Of a stretch of 64,000 nucleotides of DNA, positions 28,010-37,068 are shown one piece after another. This DNA comes from an uncultured Alphaproteobacteria bacterium (lineage in GTDB: Bacteria; Pseudomonadota; Alphaproteobacteria; Rhizobiales; Ancalomicrobiaceae): NCBI GenBank assembly GCA_937892955.1, contig CALBKH010000011.1:52116-116115 (forward strand). Direction: 5' to 3'. Position 1 is the stretch's first letter. Each line of letters starts with the position of its first letter. The position numbers and the translations under genes were made by a program. The notes beneath the pieces were generated by a model. The model saw nothing but the letters and a program-made list of their open reading frames with translations, had not been told where the DNA came from and made no database searches.

Positions 28010-29104
28010 ATGACCGCGACGCGGGTCCGCGTGGTGACCGGCTGCGAAGCCGTGCGGGAGGCGCTCGCCGCCCTGCCCGACGCGATGCGTCCCACCGCTT
28101 TTCAACACCCGGCCTGGACCTGTTGCTGGCTCGCTGGTAGCGAACGCGCCGAAAATGAAACCATCCTCGCGATGGTCGACTGTGCCGAGACCGACCGCCC
28201 GCTCTTCGCCCTGCCGCTGACCCTCGACACCTTCGGCGCCGCCGCCTACTGGGCGCCGCTCGATCACGGGGTGTGCGACTACAACGCCTCGTTCACCGCC
28301 CCCGATTTCCACCCTTCACCGGTCGAGATGCGCTCGATCTGGACCCGCATCGTCGCGGCCCTGCCCGACGACGCCGCCTTCCTGATGATCGACAAACTCC
28401 CCGCCGCCATCGGCGAACGGGCCGAACCGCTGATGGACCTGCCGGGACTGCGCCGCTCCCACGTCGTCCGCCACCCGCTGCATCTCGACGCCGACTACGC
28501 GACGCTGCGCGACACCCGCTTCTCGCAGACCTCGGTCCGCTCGCTCACCCGCAAGCGGCGCAAGCTCTCCCGCAAGGGTGACCTCGTCTTCACCGTGGCG
28601 ACGGGAGAGGCCGCTCTCGCGCCGCTCGAGCGCCTCCTCGCCTGGCGCCGCGAACGCTACGGCACCCGCGCGGACGTCGACGATTTCTATCGTCGGCTGG
28701 TGCGTGCCGGCGATCCGGCCCGGGTGATGTGGCTCGCCCTCGACGGCGAACCGATCAGCGCCGGCTTCGGTCTGGTCGAGCCGTCCGCCTTCCGCCTGCT
28801 CGCCATCGGCCACGAAGAGCGCTTCAAGAACTGGTCGCCGGGCCTCCTGGTGATCGAGGACGCCATCGCCTGGGCGATCGATCTCGGCCTCGCCGAGTTC
28901 GACTTCACCATCGGTTCGGAAGCCTACAAGTTCGATTTCGGCGTGACCCCGGAGCCGCTGTGGCTGGTCGCCGAGGAATTCGGGCCGCACGGCTCGGCCA
29001 TGCTGCGCCTCATGTTGGCGCGCAACATGATCGCCAAGAAGCTCAAGCGCTGGATCGACCCGAACGCGCCGCGCCGCCGCGACGCGAAGGCTTCCGCCGC
29101 CTGA
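28010..29104 (+). CDS. GNAT/CelD-like acyltransferase, copy 2
   Basis: This 364-residue paralogue of the preceding gene shares the same block order: FQHPAWTCCWLA, WAPLDHGVCDYNA, TRKRRKLSRKGDL, KNWSPGLLVIEDAIAWA and EFDFTIGSEAYKFDFGV. I use the ATG at 28010 (MTATRVRV) with a GGGGAG Shine-Dalgarno, rather than a GTG at 27959. The copies differ throughout outside these blocks, so the duplication is old. It ends before a strong bidirectional hairpin. Confidence 0.82.
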   Translation: MTATRVRVVTGCEAVREALAALPDAMRPTAFQHPAWTCCWLAGSERAENETILAMVDCAETDRPLFALPLTLDTFGAAAYWAPLDHGVCDYNASFTAPDFHPSPVEMRSIWTRIVAALPDDAAFLMIDKLPAAIGERAEPLMDLPGLRRSHVVRHPLHLDADYATLRDTRFSQTSVRSLTRKRRKLSRKGDLVFTVATGEAALAPLERLLAWRRERYGTRADVDDFYRRLVRAGDPARVMWLALDGEPISAGFGLVEPSAFRLLAIGHEERFKNWSPGLLVIEDAIAWAIDLGLAEFDFTIGSEAYKFDFGVTPEPLWLVAEEFGPHGSAMLRLMLARNMIAKKLKRWIDPNAPRRRDAKASAA

Positions 29105-29130
29105 TCACGTCGGCATCATCGCCCGAAACT

Positions 29131-29168
29131 GAAGAAGGCGATCGGAGGTTCCTCCAATCGCCTTCTTC
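29131..29168. terminator. Bidirectional terminator hairpin
   Basis: An 18-bp stem with one mismatch and a TT loop (GAAGAAGGCGATCGGAGG / CCTCCAATCGCCTTCTTC) lies between the convergent acyltransferase (ends 29104) and glmS (ends 29221). U-tracts are poor, as often in alphaproteobacteria, but position and strength fit transcription termination for both strands. Confidence 0.85.
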
Positions 29169-29220
29169 GATTCGTCCGTCATGACGGCGGTGGCGCCGGG
29201 TCGTCACGTCCGCGGGCCCG

Positions 29221-31050
29221 TCACTCCACCGTGACGGACTTGGCGAGGTTGCGCGGCTGGTCGACGTCGGTGCCCATGAACACCGCGGTGTGATAGGCGA
29301 GCATCTGCACCGGGATCGCATAGACGAGCGGCGTGATCGTCGCCGGCATGTCGGGCAGGACGATCGTCTCGAGCGTCGGCACCGAGGCCTCCGCCGCACC
29401 CTTCTCGTCGGTGATCAGAATGATCCGACCGCCACGCGCCGCCACCTCCTGCATGTTGGAGACGGTCTTCTCGAAGATGCGGTCGTAAGGCGCGATGACG
29501 ATGACCGGGAGGGTCTCGTCGATCAGCGCGATCGGCCCGTGCTTTAGCTCGCCCGCCGCATAGCCCTCGGCGTGGATGTAGGAGATCTCCTTGAGCTTCA
29601 ACGCGCCTTCGAGCGCCAGCGGGAAGCTGGAGCCTCGGCCGAGATAGATGACGTCCTTGGCCTTGGCGATCTGGCGGGAGAGCCGCTCGACCCTGGGCTC
29701 GAGGCGGAGCGCCCGCGACACCAGCCCCGGCAGGTCGCCGAGGGCACGTACCAACGTCTTCTCGTCGCCGTCGGCGAGGATGCCGCGCGCCTTGCCGGCT
29801 GCGATCGCCAGCGACGCCAACACCGCCAACTGGCAGGTGAAGGCCTTGGTCGAAGCGACGCCGATCTCCGGGCCGGCGAGCGTCGGGAAGATCACGTCGG
29901 ATTCGCGCGCGATGGTCGAGGTCGGCACGTTGACCACGGCGGCGGTGTGCTGGCCGTGGGCCTTGCAGTAGCGCAGCGAGGCGAGCGTGTCGGCGGTCTC
30001 GCCCGACTGCGACACGAACAGCGCCAAGCCGTTGGCCATCAACGGCGGTTCGCGATAGCGGAACTCCGAGGCGACGTCGATCTCCACCGGCAGCCGGGCG
30101 AAGCGCTCGAACCAGTACTTCGCCGTCAGACCGGCGTAGTAGGCGGTGCCGCAGGCGACGATGGTCAGGCGATCGAGCTTCGTCCAGTCGAAGGGCGGTT
30201 CGATCGGCAGGCGGATCTTCTCGGCGCCGAGATCGAGATAATGCGCCAGCGTGTGGCCGATCACCTCGGGCTGCTCGTGGATCTCCTTGGCCATGAAGTG
30301 GCGATAGTTGCCGCGGTCGACCTGGAAGGCCGAGGCCGAGACGACGACGACCGGCCGATGGACGACGGCGTCGGCCTCGTCGTGGATCTCGGCGCCCGAG
30401 CGGTGGATCACCACCCAGTCGCCCTCTTCGAGATAGGTGATGCGGTCGGTGAAGGGGGCGAGCGCGATGGCGTCGGAGCCGAGATACATCTCGCCGTCGC
30501 CCCAACCCACCGCCAGCGGGCTACCGCGGCGAGCGCCGATGATGAGATCGTCCTCGCCGGGGAAGAGGAAGGCGAGCGCGAAGGCCCCCGACAGCCGCTT
30601 CAGCGACGCCGCGACGGCCTCTTCGGGCGACTTGCCCGCCGCGAGGTGATGATGGACGAGTTGGGCCACCACCTCGGTGTCGGTCTCCGACTCGAACACC
30701 TGACCGGCCGCGACGAGTTCGTCCTTGAGCTCACGGAAGTTCTCGATGATGCCGTTGTGCACCACCGCGACGCGGGCCGTCGCATGCGGGTGGGCGTTGC
30801 CCTCGGTCGGCGCGCCGTGCGTCGCCCAGCGGGTGTGACCGATGCCGATGAGGCCGGCGAGCGGCTCCTTGGCGAGGCGCGCCTCGAGGTTGCGCAGCTT
30901 GCCCTCGGCGCGACGCCGGGTCAGGCCCCCGTCGGACTCGAGCGTCGCCACGCCGGCCGAATCGTAACCGCGGTACTCGAGCCGCTTCAGCGATTCCACC
31001 AGATGACCCGCGACCGGTTCACGCCCGACGATGCCGATGATGCCACACAT
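29221..31050 (-). CDS. glmS: Glutamine-fructose-6-phosphate aminotransferase (isomerizing)
   Basis: This 609-residue GlmS is full length. The catalytic N-terminal nucleophile is Cys2 (MCGIIGIVG). The glutaminase domain (about 1-240) has HTRWATHGAPTEGNAHPH and SSSETDTE-like SETDTEVVA. Two SIS isomerase domains follow, with SQSGETADT and RGSSFPLALEGALKLKEISYIHAEGY, and the C-terminus ends LAKSVTVE. It makes glucosamine-6-phosphate for peptidoglycan and lipid A. It follows glmU by 113 bp on the same strand, a common operon pair. Confidence 0.97.
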   Translation of the reverse strand: MCGIIGIVGREPVAGHLVESLKRLEYRGYDSAGVATLESDGGLTRRRAEGKLRNLEARLAKEPLAGLIGIGHTRWATHGAPTEGNAHPHATARVAVVHNGIIENFRELKDELVAAGQVFESETDTEVVAQLVHHHLAAGKSPEEAVAASLKRLSGAFALAFLFPGEDDLIIGARRGSPLAVGWGDGEMYLGSDAIALAPFTDRITYLEEGDWVVIHRSGAEIHDEADAVVHRPVVVVSASAFQVDRGNYRHFMAKEIHEQPEVIGHTLAHYLDLGAEKIRLPIEPPFDWTKLDRLTIVACGTAYYAGLTAKYWFERFARLPVEIDVASEFRYREPPLMANGLALFVSQSGETADTLASLRYCKAHGQHTAAVVNVPTSTIARESDVIFPTLAGPEIGVASTKAFTCQLAVLASLAIAAGKARGILADGDEKTLVRALGDLPGLVSRALRLEPRVERLSRQIAKAKDVIYLGRGSSFPLALEGALKLKEISYIHAEGYAAGELKHGPIALIDETLPVIVIAPYDRIFEKTVSNMQEVAARGGRIILITDEKGAAEASVPTLETIVLPDMPATITPLVYAIPVQMLAYHTAVFMGTDVDQPRNLAKSVTVE

Positions 31051-31163
31051 GGAGGACGAACCCTTAGCCGTTGATGTTCCGAGAACTTCTATCCCGCCCG
31101 TCGCACCGACCCGAAATCACATCGTGTGTCGCTTTGTGACGTGGTCCCGCGCGACCCGGCCGA

Positions 31164-32513
31164 TCACTTGGCCGCCTTGGCGCGCGCCATGCGCGTCCGG
31201 TAGGCCGCCGCCCAACGTTCGCGCGTCATCTGTCGCTCCCGCGCCACCGCCAGAGCGTCCGCCGGCACGTCCTGGGTGATCACGCTGCCCGAGCCGATGT
31301 AGGCGCCGTCGCCGATCTTCACCGGCGCCACCAGCGACGAGTTCGAGCCGACGAAGGCGCCGGCGCCGATGTCGGTGTGATGCTTGAAGTAGCCGTCGTA
31401 GTTGCAGGTGATGGTGCCGGCGCCGATGTTGGCCTTGGCACCCACCCGGGCGTCGCCGATGTAGGTCAGGTGATTGACCTTGGCGCCGTCTTCGATGCGG
31501 CCGTTCTTGATCTCGACGAAGTTGCCGATGTGGACCTCGCGGCCGAGGTCGGCGCCGGGCCGGAGCCGCGCGTAGGGGCCGACCGTCGCCCCCTCGCCCA
31601 CCCGCGCGCCCTCGAGATGCGAGAAGGCGCGGATGCGGGCGCCGGTCGCCACGACGACGCCGGCGCCGAAGACGACGTTCGGCTCGACCGTCACGTCGGC
31701 GGCGATGTCGGTGTCGGCGGAGAAGAACACGGTCTCCGGGGCGACCAGCGTCACTCCGTTCGCCAGCATCTCGGCGCGCCGGCGCTTCTGGAAGATCGCT
31801 TCGCAGGCGGCGAGCTGCGCCCGGTCGTTGGCGCCGAGGAACTCGTCCTCCGCCCCCTCGACCGCCACCACGGTGAGGCCGCGGGCGTGGGCGATCTCGA
31901 CCGCGTCGGTGAGGTAGTACTCGCCCTTGGCGTTGGTGTTGCCGATGGCGTCGAGCAGCGACAGCACGACGCCACCGCGGAAGGCCATGATGCCGGAGTT
32001 GCAGAAGGTCACGGCGCGCTCGGCGTCGGTGGCGTCCTTCTCCTCGCGGATGGCGACGAGACGGCCGTCGACCTCGATCAGCCGGCCGTAGCCGGCGGGA
32101 TGGGGCGTGCGGAAGCCGAGGACCACCAGATCGGCGCCCTGCGCCAGTTTGGCGCGTACGTCCGCCACCGTCTGCGGCCGGACGAGCGGCGTGTCGCCGT
32201 AGAGCACGACGATGTCGTCGGCGCCCTCCTCGATCGCGGCGCGCGCCCGCAGCACGGCGTGCGCGGTGCCGAGCCGCTCGACCTGATGGACGATCGCGTC
32301 GGCTCCGGCGGCCGAGACCGCCTTTTCCACCGCCGCCATGTTCGGCCCGACGACCAGCGCCAGACGGGCGATCCCGGCCTCGCGCGCCGTCGCCATGGCA
32401 TGGACGACCATCGGCCGACCTCCGACCTCGTGCAGGACCTTCGGCATGGCGGAGCGCATCCGCGTTCCCTCGCCCGCGGCGAGCACGATTCCGAGCGACG
32501 ACCTCTCGGTCAT
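31164..32513 (-). CDS. glmU: Bifunctional GlmU (glucosamine-1-P acetyltransferase / GlcNAc-1-P uridyltransferase)
   Basis: This 449-residue GlmU has the N-terminal uridyltransferase signature LAAGEGTRMRSAMPKVLHEVGGRP. Left-handed beta-helix hexapeptide repeats fill the second half (for example VEPNVVFGAGVVVATGARI, SHLEGARVGEGATVGPYARLRPG), with NFVEIKNGRIEDGAKVNHLTYIGDA at the acetyl-CoA site. It makes UDP-GlcNAc in the cytoplasm in two steps from the glmS product. It is divergent from the SPOR-domain gene. Confidence 0.97.
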   Translation of the reverse strand: MTERSSLGIVLAAGEGTRMRSAMPKVLHEVGGRPMVVHAMATAREAGIARLALVVGPNMAAVEKAVSAAGADAIVHQVERLGTAHAVLRARAAIEEGADDIVVLYGDTPLVRPQTVADVRAKLAQGADLVVLGFRTPHPAGYGRLIEVDGRLVAIREEKDATDAERAVTFCNSGIMAFRGGVVLSLLDAIGNTNAKGEYYLTDAVEIAHARGLTVVAVEGAEDEFLGANDRAQLAACEAIFQKRRRAEMLANGVTLVAPETVFFSADTDIAADVTVEPNVVFGAGVVVATGARIRAFSHLEGARVGEGATVGPYARLRPGADLGREVHIGNFVEIKNGRIEDGAKVNHLTYIGDARVGAKANIGAGTITCNYDGYFKHHTDIGAGAFVGSNSSLVAPVKIGDGAYIGSGSVITQDVPADALAVARERQMTRERWAAAYRTRMARAKAAK

Positions 32514-32618
32514 GGATGGACCTCTCCGTCTTCGATCTACCGCCCCAGGAATAGCCGATCGGCGTTTCCTTTTGGTTTCACCGCATCACCGGCGAACGGC
32601 GGTGGGTCTAGCGTGGAA

Positions 32619-33881
32619 ATGCTATCCTCGTCACCGCGATTCGACAGAAGACGGGCGAACACGGTCGTGGTGGAGCGAAACGGCGACATCGGCGAATGGA
32701 TCGAGGAGGAAGCGAGCGGCGGCGGACTGGCCGTGCTCGGCTGGGGCTTCGGCGCGGTCGTCACATTCGTTCTCGCCTTCGCATCGTGGCAGTACGCCCC
32801 GTCCCGCCCTGCCCCAGGGGCACTCGCCCGCACCGAAATCGGTCAGCCCGACCCGAGCGAGATCACCGGATCGATCGCCGCCACCGACGGCGCGACGACT
32901 TCGGTCCTGCCGTCTCGCACCATCGGGCTCGGCCGCGTCGCGCCCATGCCGCTCGCCGGACACGAGACGGTGGCGACGTCGCGCGATCTGGACCGGCTGC
33001 GCGCCGAGATCGCCGAGATCCGGCGCCGCATCCAACAGATCGGTATGGCGGGTGACGGCGTTTCGCGCCGGCTCGACGGCATCGAGGAGCGGATCTCGTC
33101 GGTTCGGGGGCCGGTGGACGCCGCGACGTCGCCCGCCGTCGCCGGCACGCCGACCGGCGCCTCCGGCGGACCGACGATCACCGCGGCCAGCGAACCGCAG
33201 AAGGCGGAACGCCTACCGACACCGCTGCCGCGGCCGGCGCTCGACGCGCGTCTCGGGCCACCGGCAAGCGGCTACGACGTCGACGGACCGGCGACCACCG
33301 GCGCCGTGCCCAGGGCGCCGCGTTCGCCCGCCCGCGGCGACACGGCGGCGCTGCCGGCGATCAAGGCGGAACCGTCACCCAAAGTGGAGGCGGCACCCAA
33401 GGCGGAGGCTGCTGCCAAGGCGGAAGCGGCACCGGGGGTGGAGACGCCGGACGACCATCGAGCGAAGGATGCGAGTTCGGCCGAGACCGAGCCGAAGCCC
33501 GTGGAGGCTGCCGCCGCGCCCCGGACCGAGGTCCAGCCCGCGCGAACGGTACGAGTCGTCTCGACCGCGCCGACCGACACGCCGGCGGTGAAACCGGCGG
33601 CGACGGTACCGGCTTCGGCGATCGATCTCGGCGGTTTCCGTACGCTCGCCTCGCTGCGGCGCGCCTGGTCCGACACCGCCGGCCGCAACGCCGAGCTCGC
33701 CAAGGCGCTGGAGCCGCTCGCCCGCCTGCGCGAGACCGATACGGGGATGGAGGCGCGCCTGCTCGCCGGCCCCTTCGCCGATCCGACCGAGGCCGCCAAA
33801 GCGTGCCTGCGCCTCAAGGCGGGCGGCGCCCCCTGCGCCGTCACCACCTATTCCGGCCAGCCGATCGGCGGCCTGCGCTGA
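32619..33881 (+). CDS. Single-pass membrane protein with C-terminal SPOR-like domain
   Basis: This protein of about 420 residues has a short cytoplasmic N-terminus and one helix (GLAVLGWGFGAVVTFVLAFASW). A short coiled-coil-like stretch (LDRLRAEIAEIRRRIQQIG) and a long low-complexity Pro/Ala/Lys/Glu periplasmic linker with repeats of the type EAAPKAEAAAKAEAAPG follow. The C-terminal SPOR-like domain is MEARLLAGPFADPTEAAKACLRLKAGG. SPOR domains bind denuded glycans at the septum, so a cell-division or envelope role is inferred. The start is uncertain: ATG 32619 or GTG at 32667/32670; the much longer in-frame extension upstream reads through glmU antisense and is rejected. Confidence 0.75.
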   Translation: MLSSSPRFDRRRANTVVVERNGDIGEWIEEEASGGGLAVLGWGFGAVVTFVLAFASWQYAPSRPAPGALARTEIGQPDPSEITGSIAATDGATTSVLPSRTIGLGRVAPMPLAGHETVATSRDLDRLRAEIAEIRRRIQQIGMAGDGVSRRLDGIEERISSVRGPVDAATSPAVAGTPTGASGGPTITAASEPQKAERLPTPLPRPALDARLGPPASGYDVDGPATTGAVPRAPRSPARGDTAALPAIKAEPSPKVEAAPKAEAAAKAEAAPGVETPDDHRAKDASSAETEPKPVEAAAAPRTEVQPARTVRVVSTAPTDTPAVKPAATVPASAIDLGGFRTLASLRRAWSDTAGRNAELAKALEPLARLRETDTGMEARLLAGPFADPTEAAKACLRLKAGGAPCAVTTYSGQPIGGLR

Positions 33882-33970
33882 GGCGCGCGGTTCTCACGGG
33901 AACGAGAAGCGAGGACGACGGTTCGCCCCGCCGGTCGCCGTCACGGGTGGACCCGGGGCGTATCAATACC

Positions 33971-34052
33971 GAAGGCCGGAAGGTGCCGACGCGCCCGGCC
34001 TTCGAAGACACGCGAATTTCTCACTTGCGTCAGAGGCATGAGAAATTCGCGT
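33971..34052. repeat. Two adjacent hairpins between convergent genes
   Basis: Hairpin A has arms GAAGGCCGG / CCGGCCTTC (33971-33979 and 33995-34003). Hairpin B has 14-bp arms ACGCGAATTTCTCA / TGAGAAATTCGCGT (34010-34023 and 34039-34052). Both have 15-nt loops and lie between the SPOR gene and ccdA. They may end both transcripts; the long perfect arms of B also look like a dispersed palindromic repeat. Confidence 0.65.
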
Positions 34053-34089
34053 CAGGAATGCCATCGGTCCTTTTCGATGATCGATGGTG

Positions 34090-34824
34090 TCAGCCGACGG
34101 CGGAGAGGATCGGGAAGGTCTCGATCAGCCAGAACGACAGCCGCTCGATGCCGCCGGTGAGGAAGGCGATGCCGGTGAGGACGAGGAGACCGCCGGTGAT
34201 CTTTTCGACCAACGGCATGTGGGCGCGGAAGCGGCTCATCAGCCGCAGGAACGGCTGCGAGAAGGCCGCGGCCGCCAGGAACGGCACGCCGAGGCCGGCG
34301 GCGTAGATGGCGAGCAGCAGCGCGCCCTGCCCCACCGTGTCGCGGCTCGCGGCGACGCCGAGGATCGCCGCCAGCACCGGCCCGATGCACGGCGTCCAGC
34401 CGAAACCGAAGGCGAGACCGACGACATAGGCACCGACGGCGCCCGCCGGCTTGCGGTCGACGTGGACCCGTGCCTCGCGGAACAGCAGCGGAATGCGGAA
34501 AGCGCCGAGGAAGTGCAGGCCCATGACGATGATGGCGAGGCCGGCGACGATCGCCAGCGTGTTCAGGTGCTCGCGCACCAACTGGCCGAAGACCGACGCC
34601 GACGCGCCGAGGGTGACGAAGACGGTGGAGAACCCGGCGACGAAGGCGAGCGCCGAGCCGAAGATCCGTCGCCGCGCCCGATCGAAACCGGAACTCTCCA
34701 GTTCGTCGAGGCTCGCCCCGGCGATGTAGGCGAGATAGGGCGGCACCAGGGGCAGGACGCAGGGCGAGACGAAGGAGAGGACACCGGCGGCGAAGGTGCC
34801 GAGGAAGGTGACGTTGGAGGTCAT
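34090..34824 (-). CDS. ccdA: Cytochrome c biogenesis thiol transporter CcdA
   Basis: This 244-residue CcdA has six transmembrane helices. Its two redox cysteines are C22 (SFVSPCVLPLVPPYLAY) and C146 (GFGWTPCIGPVLAAILG). It carries reducing equivalents from cytoplasmic thioredoxin to periplasmic thiol-reducing proteins for haem attachment to c-type cytochromes. This is relevant to the cytochrome and haem sensor genes at the right of the window. The gene stands alone. Confidence 0.93.
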   Translation of the reverse strand: MTSNVTFLGTFAAGVLSFVSPCVLPLVPPYLAYIAGASLDELESSGFDRARRRIFGSALAFVAGFSTVFVTLGASASVFGQLVREHLNTLAIVAGLAIIVMGLHFLGAFRIPLLFREARVHVDRKPAGAVGAYVVGLAFGFGWTPCIGPVLAAILGVAASRDTVGQGALLLAIYAAGLGVPFLAAAAFSQPFLRLMSRFRAHMPLVEKITGGLLVLTGIAFLTGGIERLSFWLIETFPILSAVG

Positions 34825-35074
34825 TCGGATCGCATCTCCGTCGGGTCTTCCGTCGCGGCCCGCAATGAACCGGGGGTTCGGGCGGGACCGGGGGATCGGG
34901 TGGTCGCGCCGTACCTATCGCGAAACCACCTCGCGACGAAATCACCTTCCCGACAGCCGAACCTCGAGCTTCGTCAAGTGCCGGTGCTCGGCGGACGGCC
35001 CGAAGCGGGTGCGGCGACTTTTCGCCCGTCCCGGACGGCCCGGCCGCGCGATCGTCGCGACCCGGAACCACCGC

Positions 35075-35103
35075 TTGACCGGCGCACCACCGTCCCCTTA
35101 TGG
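35075..35103 (+). promoter_or_regulatory. Promoter of the tRNA-Lys gene
   Basis: TTGACC and TTATGG hexamers are spaced 17 bp apart, ending 14 nt before the mature tRNA. The 34825-35117 stretch holds no other feature. Confidence 0.6.
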
Positions 35104-35117
35104 TCCGGCCGCGCTGA

Positions 35118-35192
35118 GGGCCGGTAGCTCAGTGGTAGAGCACGTGACTTTTAATCATGTGGTCGCGGGTTCGATCCCCGCCCGGCTCACCA
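35118..35192 (+). tRNA. tRNA-Lys(UUU)
   Basis: A 75-nt cloverleaf with acceptor GGGCCGG/CCGGCTC (one G-U pair), D-arm GCTCAGTGGTAGAGC, anticodon loop CTTTTAA with TTT, T-loop TTCGATC and encoded CCA. All stems pair. Confidence 0.95.
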
Positions 35193-35283
35193 GACCCTTC
35201 TCGTCTTCCCGATTTTCCCGCCTTCACATGCGGCGCGCACGGCTGCGGACGATCGTCCGAGCCGCGCGCGCCTCCGCTTGCGG

Positions 35284-35670
35284 TCACACCGCCGCGACGA
35301 CGTCTGCCAGGATGTCGCGCACCTTGCCGGCGATGGCGGTCAGGGCGGGATTGTCGATCCCCGCCATCGAGGCGACCGGATCGACGGCGCTCACTTCGAT
35401 GCCGCGGTCCACCGCCCTCAGGATGACGTTGCACGGCAGCATCGCGCCGATCCGCGGCTCGTGGCCGATCGCGGCATGGGCGAGCTTCGGGTTGCAGGCG
35501 CCGAGAATGCGGTAGTGCGCCATGTCGACGCCGAGCTTCTTCTTCATCGTCGCGGCGACGTCGATCTCGGTCAGGACGCCGAAACCGGCGTCGCCGAGCG
35601 CCTTGCGCACCCGTGCGTCGACGGTCTCGAGATCGGCGTCGGTGATCACGCGGTCGATCGTATAGGCCAT
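35284..35670 (-). CDS. DUF302 domain protein
   Basis: This 128-residue DUF302 protein opens MAYTIDRVITDADLETVDARVRKALGDAGFGVLTEIDV and has the family core YRILGACNPKLAHAAI...IGAMLPCNVILR. The two cysteines in GACNP and LPCNV are conserved in many members. The function is unknown; members occur with sulfur and metal-stress genes. The start at 35670 has GGAGAGA upstream; the longer frame to 35718 looks non-coding. Confidence 0.88.
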   Translation of the reverse strand: MAYTIDRVITDADLETVDARVRKALGDAGFGVLTEIDVAATMKKKLGVDMAHYRILGACNPKLAHAAIGHEPRIGAMLPCNVILRAVDRGIEVSAVDPVASMAGIDNPALTAIAGKVRDILADVVAAV

Positions 35671-35830
35671 GGGGTCTCTCCTCGTGTGGCGATGTCGTCC
35701 ATCGATCACATAGGGCACCTCCGCGTTTTTTCCGAGGTGTTTCCGAAGTCACAGGCTCGAGAGATCGTGAGCGGCGGCGGTGGCGCCTGCTCTCGATCGA
35801 AGAGCGGCGCTCGTCGAACTCGCGCGTGGC

Positions 35831-36634
35831 TCAGCGCCGCGCCGTCAGGTGATGCAACACGATGCCGCTGGTCACCGCGACGTTGAGGCTGTCGACGCCC
35901 GGCGCCATCGGGATCGATACGGCGCGCGAGCGCGCCAGCACCTCGGCCGGCAGCCCCGGACCCTCCGTTCCGAGGACCACCGCGACGCGGGCCGGCGGGG
36001 CGACGTCGATCAGCCGCTCGGTGGCCGAGGGCGTCAGCGACAGAATCTCGAAGCCGTGACGCTCCAGGAGCCCGACCGGATCGGCGCCGCGTTTCAAGCG
36101 CGCCTGCGGCACGCTCAGCACGTGGCCGACCGAGACGCGGATCGCCTTGCGATAGAAGGGATCGCAACATTCGGCGTCGAGCAGCACCGCATCGGCGCCG
36201 AAGGCGGCGGCGTTGCGGAAGATGCCGCCGATGTTGTCGTGGTTGGCGATACCGCAGGCCGCCACCACCACCGCCCGCGGCCCCAGACCGGCGAGCAGGG
36301 CCGCCGCCTCGACCGGCGCCTCGCGCCGGCCGAGCGCCAGGATGCCGCGATGGAGCGGGAAGCCGGCGATGGCGTCGATCACCGGCCGCGACGCGACGAG
36401 GACCGGGACCTCGTCCGGCAGTCGCGCCAGCGTCTCGGCGAGCCCCTCCACCCGCCGCTCGTCGAGGAGCACCGTGAGTGCGCCGTGGCGTCGCGACGCC
36501 GCCAGGACCGCCAGTACCACAGCGCCTTCGGCGACGAAGAGCCCGTCGCGGCCGACGAGGTCGCGCTCGCGCACGTCGCGGAAGGCGGCGACGCGCGGGT
36601 CGTCGGGATCGTCGACGCGGGTGAAGGCGGCCAT
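35831..36634 (-). CDS. TrmH/SpoU-family RNA 2'-O-methyltransferase
   Basis: This 267-residue SPOUT enzyme has an N-terminal substrate-binding domain (DLVGRDGLFVAEGAVVL). The knotted SAM site shows motif 1 NHDNIGGIFRNAAAFGADAVLLD, motif 2 VAVVLGTEGPGLP and motif 3 IPMAPGVDSLNVAVTSGI. It methylates ribose 2'-OH in tRNA or rRNA; the target nucleotide cannot be read. The start at 36634 (MAAFTRVDD) is chosen over 36685. Confidence 0.9.
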   Translation of the reverse strand: MAAFTRVDDPDDPRVAAFRDVRERDLVGRDGLFVAEGAVVLAVLAASRRHGALTVLLDERRVEGLAETLARLPDEVPVLVASRPVIDAIAGFPLHRGILALGRREAPVEAAALLAGLGPRAVVVAACGIANHDNIGGIFRNAAAFGADAVLLDAECCDPFYRKAIRVSVGHVLSVPQARLKRGADPVGLLERHGFEILSLTPSATERLIDVAPPARVAVVLGTEGPGLPAEVLARSRAVSIPMAPGVDSLNVAVTSGIVLHHLTARR

Positions 36635-36900
36635 GGCGAAGTCTCTGCGGGCGGCGGCTCGGCGGATCGCCGCGATTCGCGCCAAGGTTCGGGGAACGAT
36701 CGGATTTCGACGGCGATCCTATCGCGCCGAAGACGGCTTTTCATCCTCGGATCGTCGGCCACGAGGTGCTCCGCGGGTCGCGCCGCACGCTTCGCCGCCG
36801 GGTAAGGCCGCGAACCCGGAAGCCCTCTCGAAGGTGTCGACGAGACGGCGTCTCGGGGCTTGCCCCCTCCGCCGAAGCCATATATGAAGCCGCCTCGTGA

Positions 36901-36975
36901 GCGCCCTTCGTCTATCGGTTAGGACGGCAGCCTTTCACGTTGCAAAGACGGGTTCGACTCCCGTAGGGCGCGCCA
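36901..36975 (+). tRNA. tRNA-Glu(UUC), integration target of the prophage
   Basis: A 75-nt cloverleaf with acceptor GCGCCCT/AGGGCGC, anticodon loop CTTTCAC with TTC, T-loop TTCGACT, discriminator G and encoded CCA. Its last 15 nt are the start of the attachment core, so the tRNA is kept whole by the inserted element. TTGCCC (36860) and TATATG upstream may be its promoter. Confidence 0.95.
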
Positions 36976-36976
36976 C
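36961..36976 (+). repeat. attL core of the prophage
   Basis: CCGTAGGGCGCGCCAC covers the 3' end of tRNA-Glu (T-stem part, acceptor, CCA) plus one base. It is identical to 55164-55179. Confidence 0.88.
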
Positions 36977-37068
36977 TTCACGATTTCCGCTCAATGATAT
37001 CAGCACCTTGAAGCCGAAATCTGCTACCTCCGGGGGTAGGTTAGCAGGTCGCCGTTGCTCGCCCGTTC

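Noticed and set aside
31377..33881. 834-codon version of the SPOR protein
   Set aside because: The first half is antisense to glmU and lacks protein-like composition; a start near 32619 gives a normal SPOR membrane protein.
36841..36855. CGAGAC-GGC-GTCTCG hairpin before tRNA-Glu
   Set aside because: The loop is too small and the stem too short to claim a function; chance in GC-rich DNA.
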